Shown here piece after piece: positions 8,824 through 18,134 of a stretch of DNA of 60,772 nt (position 1 is its first letter; every line of letters starts with the position of its first letter). This stretch comes from Aliivibrio sp. S3MY1. Its GTDB lineage: Bacteria; Pseudomonadota; Gammaproteobacteria; Enterobacterales; Vibrionaceae. Position numbers and translations under genes: made by a program. The DNA lies in contig NZ_JARACO010000020.1 in assembly GCF_028765575.1 (NCBI RefSeq), positions 1-60,772 of the forward strand. The letters are read 5' to 3'. The notes under the pieces were generated by a model. That model had not been told where the DNA came from. It did not search any database and saw only the letters and a list, made by a program, of their open reading frames with translations.

Positions 8824-10649
8824 TGCCTTCTTTTGATTCAAAAGCTTTCTTAAAATCTGTTACCCATCAGCCTGGCGTTTATCGTATGTATAACGCTGAG
8901 GCTGAGGTTATTTATGTAGGTAAAGCAAAAGATTTAAAAAAACGATTATCTAGCTATTTTCGCGCAAATATCCCATCAGAAAAAACCAAGGCGTTAGTCA
9001 GTCATATTGACCATGTTGATGTTACGGTAACTCATACAGAGACCGAAGCTCTTATCCTTGAACATAATTATATTAAGCAATATTTACCGAAATATAATGT
9101 ATTGCTTCGAGATGATAAATCTTACCCTTATATTTTTATTTCAAACCATAAGCACCCAAGGATCTCTATCCATCGAGGGGCGAAGCGCAAAAAAGGCGAG
9201 TACTTTGGGCCTTATCCTGAGTCCGGCGCAGTACGAGAAAGCCTTCACTTGATCCAAAAACTGTTTCCAATTCGTCAATGTGAAGATTCGGTTTATTCAA
9301 ATCGTCAGCGCCCTTGCTTGATGCATCAAATTGGTCGTTGTTTAGCGCCGTGTGTAAAAGGCATTGTCAGCGATGATGAATATAAAGAGCAAACGGAATT
9401 CATTCGTTTATTTTTACAGGGTAAAGATAGACAAGTTATTCAGACGTTAGTTGAGCAAATGGAAGCGGCAAGCCACTCGCTGAAATTTGAAAAAGCAGCG
9501 GTTATTCGAGACCAAATTCAAGCAATGAGACGAATGCAAGAGCAGCAATATGTTTCTGATGACAGTGGTGATGACTTAGATGTATTAGGTTTTGCTATCG
9601 AAAATGGATTAGCTTGCGTACATTTATTGATGATCCGCCAAGGAAAGATACTTGGTAGTCGAAGTTTCTTTCCTAAGATCCCTGCGAAGACGGACAAAGA
9701 AGAAGTCTTCTCAAGCTTTTTAACTCAGTATTACTTAAACCATTCTCAAGGCCGTACCATTCCTAATCGTGTCGTGACAAGTTTTGAGTTTGATGGCGAA
9801 GGGCTAGAACATGCATTAACAGAATTGTCTGGGCGTAAAGTGCAATTTCAATTAAACCCCAAAGGAATAAAAGGGCGTTATTTAAAATTAGCCGATACCA
9901 ATGCATTGACTGCGCTTACAAGTAAATCGAATCATAAGCTGACGATGTATCAGCGATTTAAACAATTAGAAGAAGCCTTGTCTTTAGTCTCAATTCAGCG
10001 AATGGAATGTTTTGATATTAGTCATACCATGGGAGAAAAAACCGTGGCTTCTTGTGTCGTTTTCAATCAGGAAGGACCAGTAAAAGCTGAGTATAGACGT
10101 TATAATATCACTGGGATTACGGGTGGCGATGATTATGCTGCGATGGCTCAAGTTTTAGATCGCCGTTACAGTAAGCACCTTGATGTAGATAAAATTCCTG
10201 ATATTGTATTTATAGATGGGGGGAAAGGGCAGTTAAACCGCGCTTATGAGGTTATTTCTAAGCATTGGAATGATTGGCCAAAGCAGCCACTATTGTTAGG
10301 TATAGCCAAAGGGGTTACACGAAAACATGGATTAGAAACCCTAGTTAAAGTATCCGGTGAGGAATTTTCGATGCCAAGTGATTCACCTGCTTTGCATCTA
10401 ATACAGCATATTAGAGATGAAAGTCATAATCATGCGATCAGTGGACATCGAGCTCAACGTGCTAAAGTTAGAAAAACTAGCACGTTGCAAAATATCGAAG
10501 GTGTTGGTCCAAAAAGAAGACAAGCATTATTACAGTATTTAGGTGGTCTACAAGAATTAAAAAGTGCAAGTGTTGAAGAAATAGCCAAAGTGCCGGGAAT
10601 TAGCCTCTCTTTGGCAGAAAAAATACAGGATGCGTTGAAACACGGATAA
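8823..10649 (+). CDS. uvrC: UvrC, excinuclease ABC subunit C
   Basis: Makes both incisions around bulky DNA lesions after UvrA and UvrB loading. Domains in order: GIY-YIG nuclease ([20 protein letters not shown], about residues 18-37), a Cys-rich segment [13 protein letters not shown] (about 163-175), the UVR UvrB-contact motif around residues 205-240, the RNase-H-like second nuclease with FDISHTMGE and FIDGGKGQL, and two C-terminal helix-hairpin-helix motifs ([12 protein letters not shown] and [12 protein letters not shown]). Length 608 is normal. GTG start overlaps the varA stop by one base; no separate ribosome site is needed if translation is coupled. Confidence 0.97.
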   Translation: MPSFDSKAFLKSVTHQPGVYRMYNAEAEVIYVGKAKDLKKRLSSYFRANIPSEKTKALVSHIDHVDVTVTHTETEALILEHNYIKQYLPKYNVLLRDDKSYPYIFISNHKHPRISIHRGAKRKKGEYFGPYPESGAVRESLHLIQKLFPIRQCEDSVYSNRQRPCLMHQIGRCLAPCVKGIVSDDEYKEQTEFIRLFLQGKDRQVIQTLVEQMEAASHSLKFEKAAVIRDQIQAMRRMQEQQYVSDDSGDDLDVLGFAIENGLACVHLLMIRQGKILGSRSFFPKIPAKTDKEEVFSSFLTQYYLNHSQGRTIPNRVVTSFEFDGEGLEHALTELSGRKVQFQLNPKGIKGRYLKLADTNALTALTSKSNHKLTMYQRFKQLEEALSLVSIQRMECFDISHTMGEKTVASCVVFNQEGPVKAEYRRYNITGITGGDDYAAMAQVLDRRYSKHLDVDKIPDIVFIDGGKGQLNRAYEVISKHWNDWPKQPLLLGIAKGVTRKHGLETLVKVSGEEFSMPSDSPALHLIQHIRDESHNHAISGHRAQRAKVRKTSTLQNIEGVGPKRRQALLQYLGGLQELKSASVEEIAKVPGISLSLAEKIQDALKHG

Positions 10650-10694
10650 AAAAAGCGCACCATAGACCTAGCGGACCAAAACTAAAGAATTATT

Positions 10695-11249
10695 ATGCGA
10701 TTAACGATACCAAATATACTCACGTTTATCCGACTTGCACTTATTCCAGTGTTTGTTGTTGTTTTTTACTTGCCTTATGAATGGTCAGCAGTTGCTGCAG
10801 CAATGATTTTCTGGGTAGCTGGCTTTACTGATTGGCTAGATGGATTATTAGCAAGAAAATTAGGTCAAACCTCTCGTTTTGGTGCTTTTTTAGATCCTGT
10901 TGCTGATAAAGTAATGGTTGCAGCCGCTTTAATCTTGATCACTGAGCATTATCATTCTATTTGGATTACGATTCCTGCAATAACAATGATTGGCCGTGAA
11001 CTTATTATTTCAGCTCTCAGAGAATGGATGGCAGAAATTGGTAAACGTGCAAGTGTTGCGGTTTCGTGGGTTGGAAAGGTAAAAACAGTTTCTCAAATGT
11101 TTGCTCTATGGGTTTTGATTTGGCGTTATGATGATTGGATGGTATGGGTTGGTTATATTGCGCTTTATGTAGCGACAATTTTGACATACTGGTCTATGGT
11201 CCAATACTTAGCTGCTGCAAAAGATGATCTGCTTAATGCTGACGATTAG
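10695..11249 (+). CDS. pgsA: Phosphatidylglycerophosphate synthase
   Basis: Inner-membrane enzyme joining CDP-diacylglycerol and glycerol-3-phosphate, the first committed step to phosphatidylglycerol and cardiolipin. The CDP-alcohol phosphotransferase signature DG-x2-AR-x8-G-x3-D-x3-D is complete ([10 protein letters not shown], then [10 protein letters not shown], about residues 49-71). Five to six membrane segments, 184 residues, normal length. It follows uvrC by 45 bp in the conserved uvrY-uvrC-pgsA order and ends at a terminator. The clsA gene near 31 kb uses its product. Confidence 0.97.
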   Translation: MRLTIPNILTFIRLALIPVFVVVFYLPYEWSAVAAAMIFWVAGFTDWLDGLLARKLGQTSRFGAFLDPVADKVMVAAALILITEHYHSIWITIPAITMIGRELIISALREWMAEIGKRASVAVSWVGKVKTVSQMFALWVLIWRYDDWMVWVGYIALYVATILTYWSMVQYLAAAKDDLLNADD

Positions 11250-11265
11250 TTAGTTAATTGAGATG

Positions 11266-11292
11266 AAAAGCGAACTTAGGTTCGCTTTTTTT
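11266..11292 (+). terminator. Terminator of the varA-uvrC-pgsA operon
   Basis: AAAAGCGAAC/GTTCGCTTTT stem with a 4-nt loop followed by more T, 17 bp after pgsA. Confidence 0.93.
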
Positions 11293-11479
11293 ATATCTTA
11301 AACATAAATTATGTATAGTGATCTGATATCACAAGCTTTTGTATTGAATATTTTCTTGTAATCAGAGCGATTTCTTCAATTAACTTACTCGTTAAGCAGG
11401 CTAAATGTCTTGTTTTCGTTTGTTTTGCACTCACTTTGATCGCATTTTATTCAAACGAAACAAAAACACAAAAATAGTG

Positions 11480-11507
11480 TTGACTCTAAGTGCTGAATCA
11501 GTAAAAT
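11480..11507 (+). promoter_or_regulatory. Promoter of the tRNA operon
   Basis: TTGACT (11480-11485), a 16-nt spacer and TAAAAT (11502-11507), followed by a GC-rich stretch GCGTCC typical of stringently controlled stable-RNA promoters. The first tRNA begins 58 nt later. The rest of the 316-bp gap from pgsA holds only the pgsA terminator. Confidence 0.75.
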
Positions 11508-11565
11508 GCGTCCTGTACCCAAGAGGACGGCGGCAAATAAGCGGTTGGCCAATTGAGATTACAAC

Positions 11566-11639
11566 GGCGCCTTGGCAGAGTGGCTATGCAGCGGATTGCA
11601 AATCCGTGGACCTCGGTTCGACTCCGGGAGGCGCCTCCA
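11566..11639 (+). tRNA. tRNA-Cys (GCA)
   Basis: A 74-nt cloverleaf with acceptor arms GGCGCC(T)/(A)GGCGCC, anticodon GCA at 11598-11600 in a TTGCAAA loop, a GGTTCGACTCC T arm and an encoded CCA end. First gene of the tRNA operon. Confidence 0.97.
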
Positions 11640-11661
11640 TTCTCTTTTAAGAGATGACTTT

Positions 11662-11737
11662 GCGACACTAGCTCAGCTGGTAGAGCGCAACCTTGCCAAG
11701 GTTGAGGTCACGAGTTCGAGCCTCGTGTGTCGCTCCA
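11662..11737 (+). tRNA. tRNA-Gly (GCC), copy 1
   Basis: A 76-nt cloverleaf with acceptor GCGACAC/GTGTCGC, anticodon GCC at 11695-11697, T loop TTCGAGC and encoded CCA. Identical in sequence to the copy at 11965. Confidence 0.97.
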
Positions 11738-11845
11738 GATTTTGTAAAAAGCAGTCACGTAACATTGGCAGACTGTTTTAAAGATGGTGTCTAACCGTTC
11801 TTTTTAGAACACATTGGTTAGGAGCATCGCAATAAAGAATTGCGT

Positions 11846-11932
11846 GCCCTGGTGGTGGAATTGGTAGACACAAGGGATTTAAAATCCCTCGGCGTTCGCG
11901 CTGTGCCGGTTCAAGTCCGGCCCGGGGCACCA
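11846..11932 (+). tRNA. tRNA-Leu (TAA)
   Basis: An 87-nt class II tRNA with long variable arm (CGGCGTTCGCGCTG), anticodon TAA at 11880-11882 in the loop TTTAAAA, T arm GGTTCAAGTCC and encoded CCA. Confidence 0.97.
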
Positions 11933-11964
11933 TCTATTAAAGTCTATATTGAAAAATATAGCAT

Positions 11965-12040
11965 GCGACACTAGCTCAGCTGGTAGAGCGCAACCTTGCC
12001 AAGGTTGAGGTCACGAGTTCGAGCCTCGTGTGTCGCTCCA
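11965..12040 (+). tRNA. tRNA-Gly (GCC), copy 2
   Basis: Identical 76-nt copy of the tRNA-Gly at 11662, with CCA encoded. Last intact gene of the operon; a terminator follows after 7 bp. Confidence 0.97.
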
Positions 12041-12047
12041 AATTGAG

Positions 12048-12076
12048 AAGCCCAATCAGAAATGATTGGGCTTTTT
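12048..12076 (+). terminator. Terminator of the tRNA operon
   Basis: AAGCCCAATCA, a GAAA loop and TGATTGGGCTT followed by T. It lies between the last intact tRNA-Gly and the broken tRNA copy, so the relic is probably not transcribed with the operon. Confidence 0.92.
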
Positions 12077-12116
12077 GACGTTTACAGCAGAGTAAAAAGA
12101 GGCTCGACTCATGATC

Positions 12117-12211
12117 TCAATAACTATCAACTCAACTGATAGAGCGTAACCTTGCCAAGGTTGAGGTCACGCCTAGCACCTCGAAGATCGGGAGCCTCGT
12201 GTGTCGCTCCA
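12117..12211 (+). pseudogene. Degenerate tRNA-Gly copy
   Basis: Two stretches match the neighbouring tRNA-Gly: the anticodon arm and variable region (AACCTTGCCAAGGTTGAGG, then TCACG) and the 3' end (GAGCCTCGTGTGTCGCTCCA). Between them the 5-base T-arm piece AGTTC is replaced by about 20 unrelated bases, and the 5' acceptor half has decayed (only CTCA-CTGATAGAGCG is recognisable). No cloverleaf can form, so this is a dead copy produced by tandem duplication. Coordinates of the 5' end are approximate. Confidence 0.9.
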
Positions 12212-12400
12212 GTTTCTTTTTCAAGGTTATAAAAATGAGTGCACTCTTTGGTGAGAGATCTGATGCTGTTATATCGCCGTTATCAGTTCAATTGGTATTT
12301 ATCTACAACCATGCCGATCACTACCATGTTATTATTGCCTCATGTTCATGCCTCGCGATGCTCAGTTCTGTTAAGCTAAATTTGAAAAGCCATTAATATT
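12212..12400. other. Gap after the tRNA relic
   Basis: About 190 bp with no gene I can support. A 65-codon open frame crosses it, but it begins inside the tRNA relic, lacks a ribosome site and has no recognisable features. Confidence 0.6.
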
Positions 12401-12431
12401 AAAAATGGCAGCGTATTAGGCTGCCATTTTA
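12399..12431 (-). terminator. Terminator of the ACT-domain gene
   Basis: AAAATGGCAG/CTGCCATTTT hairpin with a 9-nt loop; on the minus strand it is followed by a short T run. It lies 35 bp past the stop codon of the gene to its right. Confidence 0.8.
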
Positions 12432-12465
12432 TGAAGATGTTTTATTATATCAATACCATTAATTA

Positions 12466-12963
12466 TTAGATAATGGTCACAACCATATCATTACTCAGAG
12501 CTTCAATCTCTGCTGCTAAGTTATTTATATTCGCTGATATCGGTAACTTTAAGCTTAATGTAGCGGTAAATACACTGGTGCCATTCGCTGGAACACCAAT
12601 ACGATGACTATCCATATCAATCAATTCAACCGATTCTTTTTGCAGTATATTACTGATGTCATTGACGATACCAGCTCTGTCTTCTGCATCTACTTTCAAT
12701 TGAGTATGTTGACTCTCAATAATCGTTTCTAATGCGTCTGTAAAAGTAACCTGTAAGTCATCTTGTGAGGCAAAGTAGTCTTGGATCGCTTTTTTATGAG
12801 CGGTAGGGACTTCTATTTTAATGACTGCAGAAATATGAGCATCTAGGTAATTGATTTTACTTACTAACCACTTTCCCCCTTCTTCATGAGTCACAGAAGC
12901 CAAGCGTTTAATTAGATCTGGGCTAGAAATTCCAACAAAAGCAGCAATAAATACACTTTTCAT
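12466..12963 (-). CDS. GcvR-like ACT-domain regulatory protein
   Basis: A 165-residue soluble protein made of two ACT domains: the first at about 1-80 (FVGISSPDLIKRLASV), the second at about 90-165 (VDAEDRAGIVNDISNIL). This is the layout of GcvR, the glycine-cleavage-system repressor partner, which binds glycine and holds GcvA in its repressing form. No gcvA or bcp gene is near, so a role in glycine control is a family guess and the protein may sense another amino acid. It is a single-gene unit; the last residues VVTII run directly to the stop. Confidence 0.75.
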   Translation of the reverse strand: MKSVFIAAFVGISSPDLIKRLASVTHEEGGKWLVSKINYLDAHISAVIKIEVPTAHKKAIQDYFASQDDLQVTFTDALETIIESQHTQLKVDAEDRAGIVNDISNILQKESVELIDMDSHRIGVPANGTSVFTATLSLKLPISANINNLAAEIEALSNDMVVTII

Positions 12964-13112
12964 AGTGAGCCTCCAACAGGGTTATTATTGTTCTATTTCA
13001 TAAAAAATAACTTTAATATCAGTGTAGACGTCCTATTATGAAAATGTTTGATAAACATCAACATATTAACCGCTCAAATAGATCAACTTCAAAGTTTACT
13101 GTTCTATTTTGT

Positions 13113-15281
13113 CTATTTTGTCTCTTTTGTCCTAGTACTTAATATTTCTGAAAGAGAGTGCATTTCTGGTAAAATTTGATGAATTAAATGCAGTTGTTGC
13201 AATACCATTCTTACTGAATCTTCATCTTCATCGCGCCATTCAGAAAGTTTTCTTTCAATGCTCTCTTCTGCAAAAATATTTAATCTATCACTGCAATCTG
13301 TATTATTGAGTTGGCATTGAATTTGATTTAAATGCGCATGAATAATACGGTGAGATTCGGCCACTAACTGATGTGTGTCTTCATCTTTTAAGCGCGTACG
13401 ATGAGCACCAAGAGCTGAAATATAACTTAACATTGCATGGCATAAGCAAAGAAAGCGGAATGATTCATCAACTGCGGTTTGATACTTACCCGGCTCAATC
13501 AGCATATTACTAATAGCAGAACTAAGTGCCGCTTCATTATTGTGGGCTTGTCGACGAGACAAACGGTATTGTAAAGAATCTTTTTTGCCTGCTCGATATT
13601 GCGAAATTATATTGGCTAAATAATCCTGATGGGCATTCACCGTATCAGCCATAACTTTATGTAAACGTTTAGATTGCCAGTCGGGTAAGATGTAGGTTAC
13701 TGCAACTACAGCTAAAATACAGCCAACAATAGTATCCCCTAATCGAGGCAGAATAACCGCATAGCCTTCACCTAATTGGTTAAAACAGAACAGAACCAAA
13801 ATGGTGATAAAGGCCGTTGCAAAGCCATAGTTAGCAAGACGGAAAGTAAAAAATAATACTCCGGCTATAACCATAAGAACCAGTTGACTATCAAGAGATG
13901 GAAATAGTACTAAGAGTGCAGTCCCTGCTAATAAACCAATAATGGTTCCTGCAACACGAGCAACAAGTTTTTCTTTTGTTGCACTGTAGTTTGGTTGACA
14001 AACAAACAAAGTGGTTAATAAAATCCAATAACCATGTTCTAAATCAAATGCTTGAATAATGCTATACCCAGCAGTGAGAGCGAGAGCCATTCTAATCGCA
14101 TGGCGGAATAGAACGGAATCAGTTGTCATGTTCGCTTTTAAACGCTGCCACATTGCTTTTGGCGTATGTGCAATTTGATCTGCTAATACTGTATCTTCTT
14201 CGAGTTCTAAGCTGTGTTCCGGGTTACTGATATTGGCAAATTGGCGCTCGACTGTCGCTAGATTATTAAATAAATACTCAAGCTGAATAACAGACAATCG
14301 CCATTCTGGTCGTTGTTGTTCTTTCAATGCAATTAACGATTGTTGTAACTCATCGAGTGCAAAAATTGACGTTTGAGCATGTTGATAAGGCAAGCCAAGT
14401 GATAAGCAGCGCGCAACTTCCTTACAGGCTAGAGATTGACTATGAAGCAAATGCTTAAAACGAAAGAGAATATCACTACGATTAAACATATTTGCAAGAT
14501 CTTGATAGCGATAGTGGCTAGAGCTAACGCGCTCATGAATATCTTGTGCAATGAAATAGATCTTTAAAAATCGGTCACTGGCACCAACAACATGTCCGCC
14601 TTGAGCTCGGGTGAGTAACGACGCTTTACTGTTATTTAATGCAGTTACCATCTGAGCATTATTTTTGGCTTCTTGAAGACGGTAAGGTTGAGGCGTTAAG
14701 TTCGTCGCTGGGTGAAACAGTTCACTTTTAATATCTAAATATCTTGCCATGGTTTCAAATACGGTAGAGAGATTTTGTTGCACTGGCTGCAAAGGCCAGA
14801 AAATCTGCCAAGTAAGTGATATGGAGTAATACCAAGCGGCACCTCCTAGCAATAGCATCGGTTGATACCAAAGATTTGGACTATCAGCAGCACCCAGCAT
14901 GGTATAAATAGCAATGAGTAATGAACCAAACGCGATACTGGCGTAACGAGGCCCCAATGCTCCGAGCATAATAAAGGAAACCGTTGAACAGAAAAGCCCA
15001 ATCGCAAATAAAATAGGGGTGTCAAAAAGTAGCTCGATAGAGAAAGCAGCAATAGCAAAACAGATAAAGGTTAAAAAAAGCGCTTTAAGTCGGCCTGAAA
15101 GCTTATCTTCTGTTTCTGCTAAAGCGGCGGCAATTATCCCTAGGATTAAAGGGATAATTGCCGTGTTTTGCTCTAAATACCAACATGGAATGACAGCGCC
15201 GACTAAAGCGAGTAATACTCGAACGCTAAAATTGATGGTTTTATTGGCCCAGTATTGGCGAAAAATTTGGCGATAAGTCAC
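13113..15281 (-). CDS. yccS: YccS-type inner-membrane protein (FUSC superfamily)
   Basis: A 722-residue membrane protein with two blocks of about five transmembrane helices (roughly residues 15-150 and 390-520), each followed by a soluble helical part. This duplicated layout is that of YccS/YhfK proteins, relatives of the aromatic-acid exporter AaeB. The function of YccS is not established; export or permeability control has been suggested. In E. coli yccS also neighbours helD and mgsA, as here, so the context is old. It is divergent from helD with 167 bp between them. Confidence 0.88.
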   Translation of the reverse strand: MTYRQIFRQYWANKTINFSVRVLLALVGAVIPCWYLEQNTAIIPLILGIIAAALAETEDKLSGRLKALFLTFICFAIAAFSIELLFDTPILFAIGLFCSTVSFIMLGALGPRYASIAFGSLLIAIYTMLGAADSPNLWYQPMLLLGGAAWYYSISLTWQIFWPLQPVQQNLSTVFETMARYLDIKSELFHPATNLTPQPYRLQEAKNNAQMVTALNNSKASLLTRAQGGHVVGASDRFLKIYFIAQDIHERVSSSHYRYQDLANMFNRSDILFRFKHLLHSQSLACKEVARCLSLGLPYQHAQTSIFALDELQQSLIALKEQQRPEWRLSVIQLEYLFNNLATVERQFANISNPEHSLELEEDTVLADQIAHTPKAMWQRLKANMTTDSVLFRHAIRMALALTAGYSIIQAFDLEHGYWILLTTLFVCQPNYSATKEKLVARVAGTIIGLLAGTALLVLFPSLDSQLVLMVIAGVLFFTFRLANYGFATAFITILVLFCFNQLGEGYAVILPRLGDTIVGCILAVVAVTYILPDWQSKRLHKVMADTVNAHQDYLANIISQYRAGKKDSLQYRLSRRQAHNNEAALSSAISNMLIEPGKYQTAVDESFRFLCLCHAMLSYISALGAHRTRLKDEDTHQLVAESHRIIHAHLNQIQCQLNNTDCSDRLNIFAEESIERKLSEWRDEDEDSVRMVLQQLHLIHQILPEMHSLSEILSTRTKETK

Positions 15282-15448
15282 AATAGGTATTATCTAACGA
15301 GTGGAAAAAATCCATCATAACAAAGTCCTATCGATAAAAAAGTATAAGAGACTAAATCATTGTCTTAATACTGATCTGGGACAACAAAAAAAGAACCTGA
15401 TATCCTAGGCGCTCTTCGAGTTAACTTATCTTTAGGTAGTATTGAATC

Positions 15449-17512
15449 ATGCAGATCAAAGCAACCACTTTCGCTCAGTGGTTAGTTCAGGGTGACTATT
15501 ATCAGCTTGAATTAGAAGCAGAGCAGCTGTTGTTTACCTCACATAAATTCCAAGTATCGGTGCCATTTGATAAATGGAGTGGGAAGGTGACTTTTCAAAG
15601 AGGGTTAGTTTGGGGTTCTCTTTGTTTTTACAATCGTAATGATCAAATTGCATGGCGAGTTTCAGGCTTACCGTGGCAAGAGTGTGATGCCATTATTAAT
15701 ACGGTTTTAAATGCTTATTCCGATTGGAAAGAATCTAAGATAGCGATGTTAAATCAACTCAAACCACAAATGCTGGACTTGGTAGAGAGTTTTGCTTCTC
15801 AACGTCGTTTTCTTAAACAAACTGAAGCCCTAATGATGATTGAAAACCTGTATGATCTTTTTGAGCAAACAGGCCTTTCAATACCTCTGGCCGAACAACT
15901 TCAACCAGATTGTATTGCTCCGGTATTAAATTGGCTTACAAAGCCAGAAGAGCAATTAAAAGAGCTGAATGAAACTTGGTTAGAAGCGCAAAAAGTAGAA
16001 TGGAAAGAATTCTTTTCTGAATGTGAATCTCAACCATTAAATGAATCTCAACAAAGTGCCCTATTATTAAATGAAGATCATACCTTAGTATTAGCAGGGG
16101 CGGGTTCAGGTAAAACCAGCGTACTTGTAGCACGAGTACGCTATTTAATTGAAAGTGGTCAAGCCCAAGCTGATGAGATTTTATTGCTTGCTTTTGGTCG
16201 CCAAGCAGCTCAAGAAATGTCAGGTCGGATTATTGAAAAGCTGGGGTTTGATATTGGACAAAAAGTAAAAGTAGCCACCTTTCATCAACTTGGCTTAGAT
16301 ATTATTCGTCATGTTGAATATCAACAACCAAAACTATCTTGTTTAGTGAGAGATGTTAAGTCACGTAAAGAGTGGTTTAGTCATGTTCTTGATTCGGAAT
16401 GGAAAAATTCAACAGCAACCAATCGTTGGAAAACACACCTTAAAAAGTGGCCAATAGCCTACTTAAGAGGTGATGTTGATTTAAAAGAAGAATCGCATAA
16501 TGAAAAATTGCAAGAATGGTTATATAAACAAATCTGCCAATTGAATGCATTACAGCTTGATAAAAAAGAGATCATTGAACGAATTGAAACGCATATAGAT
16601 GCTGCTCGTTTAAAAAGTGAGCTAAATATTGTTTGGCCATTTTTTAAAGCGTACGTGCGGACGTTAAAGCATGAAGACGCGATTGATTATGAATTGATGA
16701 TTTCAAAAGCGAAGCAATACATTAATGACAAAAAATACGATTTGCCTTGGTCTTTTGTGATGGTCGATGAATATCAAGATATTTCGCCTCAACGTTTGGA
16801 TTTAATTGAAGCGATTTGTCATAATGAAAATGCTCATAATACCAAAGCAACTTTGTTTGCTGTTGGTGATGATTGGCAAGCTATTTATCGCTTTGCAGGG
16901 GCAGATGTGTCGCTAACGACTGGATTTGAAAAGCGTTTTCAATCGACTCAAATAGCTCAGTTATCTACAACTTATCGTTTTAATGATCAAATTGGTGCGG
17001 TTGCAAATCGCTTTATCCAAGAAAATCCAATGCAGCTTAAAAAAGAGTTGGTCAGCTTCACTAAGCAAAAGAGAAAAGCGGTAAAAGTCATTGAACATAG
17101 TTCAATAGAAAAAGAGTTACTGTCTTTATCTAAAAATGCACGTAAAGGTGAAAATGTCATTATTTTAGGACGTAATCATAACCATAAGCCGGATAATTTT
17201 GACGAATGGCTGAAATATTACCCAGGGTTAAATTTAGAATATAAAACGTGTCATGCCAGTAAAGGAACTGAGGCTGATTATGTTTTTATTGTAGAGATGA
17301 CGGATGGTCAGTTCCCAATAAAAGCAAGAGCAGAGTCGCTTGATGGTGCATTACTCCCTCATGAAGAGGAGTTTAGCTATGCTGAAGAGCGTCGTTTATT
17401 TTATGTCGCACTAACGAGAGCAAAAAGAAAAGCGTGGGTGGTTTATCATGGTAAACCTTCTCCTTTTGTTCAGGAGTTGGTAGATAAAGATTACCCAGTG
17501 ATTATTGAATAA
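15449..17512 (+). CDS. helD: DNA helicase IV
   Basis: A superfamily 1 (UvrD/Rep-like) 3'-5' helicase thought to act in recombination and replication stress. The first 190 residues form the HelD-specific N-terminal domain. The helicase core follows with Walker A at 216-223 (AGAGSGKT), Walker B VDEYQDIS near 444, GDDWQAIYRFAGA near 475, and a final VALTRAKRK motif near 660. Length 687 is normal (E. coli 684). A bidirectional terminator separates it from the convergent mgsA. Confidence 0.96.
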   Translation: MQIKATTFAQWLVQGDYYQLELEAEQLLFTSHKFQVSVPFDKWSGKVTFQRGLVWGSLCFYNRNDQIAWRVSGLPWQECDAIINTVLNAYSDWKESKIAMLNQLKPQMLDLVESFASQRRFLKQTEALMMIENLYDLFEQTGLSIPLAEQLQPDCIAPVLNWLTKPEEQLKELNETWLEAQKVEWKEFFSECESQPLNESQQSALLLNEDHTLVLAGAGSGKTSVLVARVRYLIESGQAQADEILLLAFGRQAAQEMSGRIIEKLGFDIGQKVKVATFHQLGLDIIRHVEYQQPKLSCLVRDVKSRKEWFSHVLDSEWKNSTATNRWKTHLKKWPIAYLRGDVDLKEESHNEKLQEWLYKQICQLNALQLDKKEIIERIETHIDAARLKSELNIVWPFFKAYVRTLKHEDAIDYELMISKAKQYINDKKYDLPWSFVMVDEYQDISPQRLDLIEAICHNENAHNTKATLFAVGDDWQAIYRFAGADVSLTTGFEKRFQSTQIAQLSTTYRFNDQIGAVANRFIQENPMQLKKELVSFTKQKRKAVKVIEHSSIEKELLSLSKNARKGENVIILGRNHNHKPDNFDEWLKYYPGLNLEYKTCHASKGTEADYVFIVEMTDGQFPIKARAESLDGALLPHEEEFSYAEERRLFYVALTRAKRKAWVVYHGKPSPFVQELVDKDYPVIIE

Positions 17513-17536
17513 TATATAGCCATATCATGGTGATAA

Positions 17537-17590
17537 AAAAAAGCCCTTACTTCTATGACTAACGACGAGTAATAGAAGTAAGGGCTTTTT
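17537..17590. terminator. Bidirectional terminator between helD and mgsA
   Basis: Long perfect arms of about 17 bp (AAAGCCCTTACTTCTAT and its complement) with a 16-nt loop, A run on the left and T run on the right. Serves both convergent genes. Confidence 0.93.
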
Positions 17591-17612
17591 ATTTAAGTGA
17601 AATAAAAAATAA

Positions 17613-18068
17613 TTACAGGCGTTCTGTTAAATACGCCTCGTAATCAGGAATTTCAATTTCAACTTCTTTAGTCATGTTTGGTGATGTGATCATTAATTTT
17701 GCACTAGAGCGGTTCATTGCAACTGGTACATTCCAAACTGTCGCAATACGTAATAATGCTTTTACATCTGGATCGTGAGGTACTGCATTGAGTGGATCCC
17801 AGAAAAAGATCATCATATCGATCTTACCTTCTGAGATTAATGCACCTAATTGCTGATCTCCCCCCATAGGCCCACTTAATAGACTCTTAATTGCCAGTCC
17901 TGTTTCTTTGCTAAGCATATTACCTGTTGTGCCTGTGCCAAATAAAAAATGACCTTGTAATGCTTCCTTGTTTTCTTTTACCCAGCGCAGAAGTTCCGGC
18001 TTGTAATGATCATGAGCCACAAGCGCGATATTTTTATGGGCAGGGATAATCCGTGTTGTCTTTTTCAT
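17613..18068 (-). CDS. mgsA: Methylglyoxal synthase
   Basis: Converts dihydroxyacetone phosphate to methylglyoxal and phosphate, a bypass that relieves sugar-phosphate stress when phosphate is low. At 151 residues it is the normal size. The catalytic aspartate is D71 in [13 protein letters not shown], and the phosphate-binding GTGTTG (44-49) and the conserved [15 protein letters not shown] segment are intact. Convergent with helD, it lies 66 bp downstream of torT on the same strand, so it may share readthrough from torT; the E. coli neighbours helD and yccT are conserved around it. Confidence 0.97.
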   Translation of the reverse strand: MKKTTRIIPAHKNIALVAHDHYKPELLRWVKENKEALQGHFLFGTGTTGNMLSKETGLAIKSLLSGPMGGDQQLGALISEGKIDMMIFFWDPLNAVPHDPDVKALLRIATVWNVPVAMNRSSAKLMITSPNMTKEVEIEIPDYEAYLTERL

Positions 18069-18134
18069 TAAGGATCCTTATTTTTAATTTCTTACAGACT
18101 AATTCTTTTTTATCTCAATCAAATGACAATGCAA

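Noticed and set aside
11405-11781. Two open frames covering the tRNA-Cys and first tRNA-Gly
   Set aside because: They read through tRNA genes; the tRNA cloverleaves explain the sequence.
12199-12396. 65-codon open frame on the plus strand after the tRNA relic
   Set aside because: It begins inside the dead tRNA copy, has no ribosome site and no domain or signal peptide.
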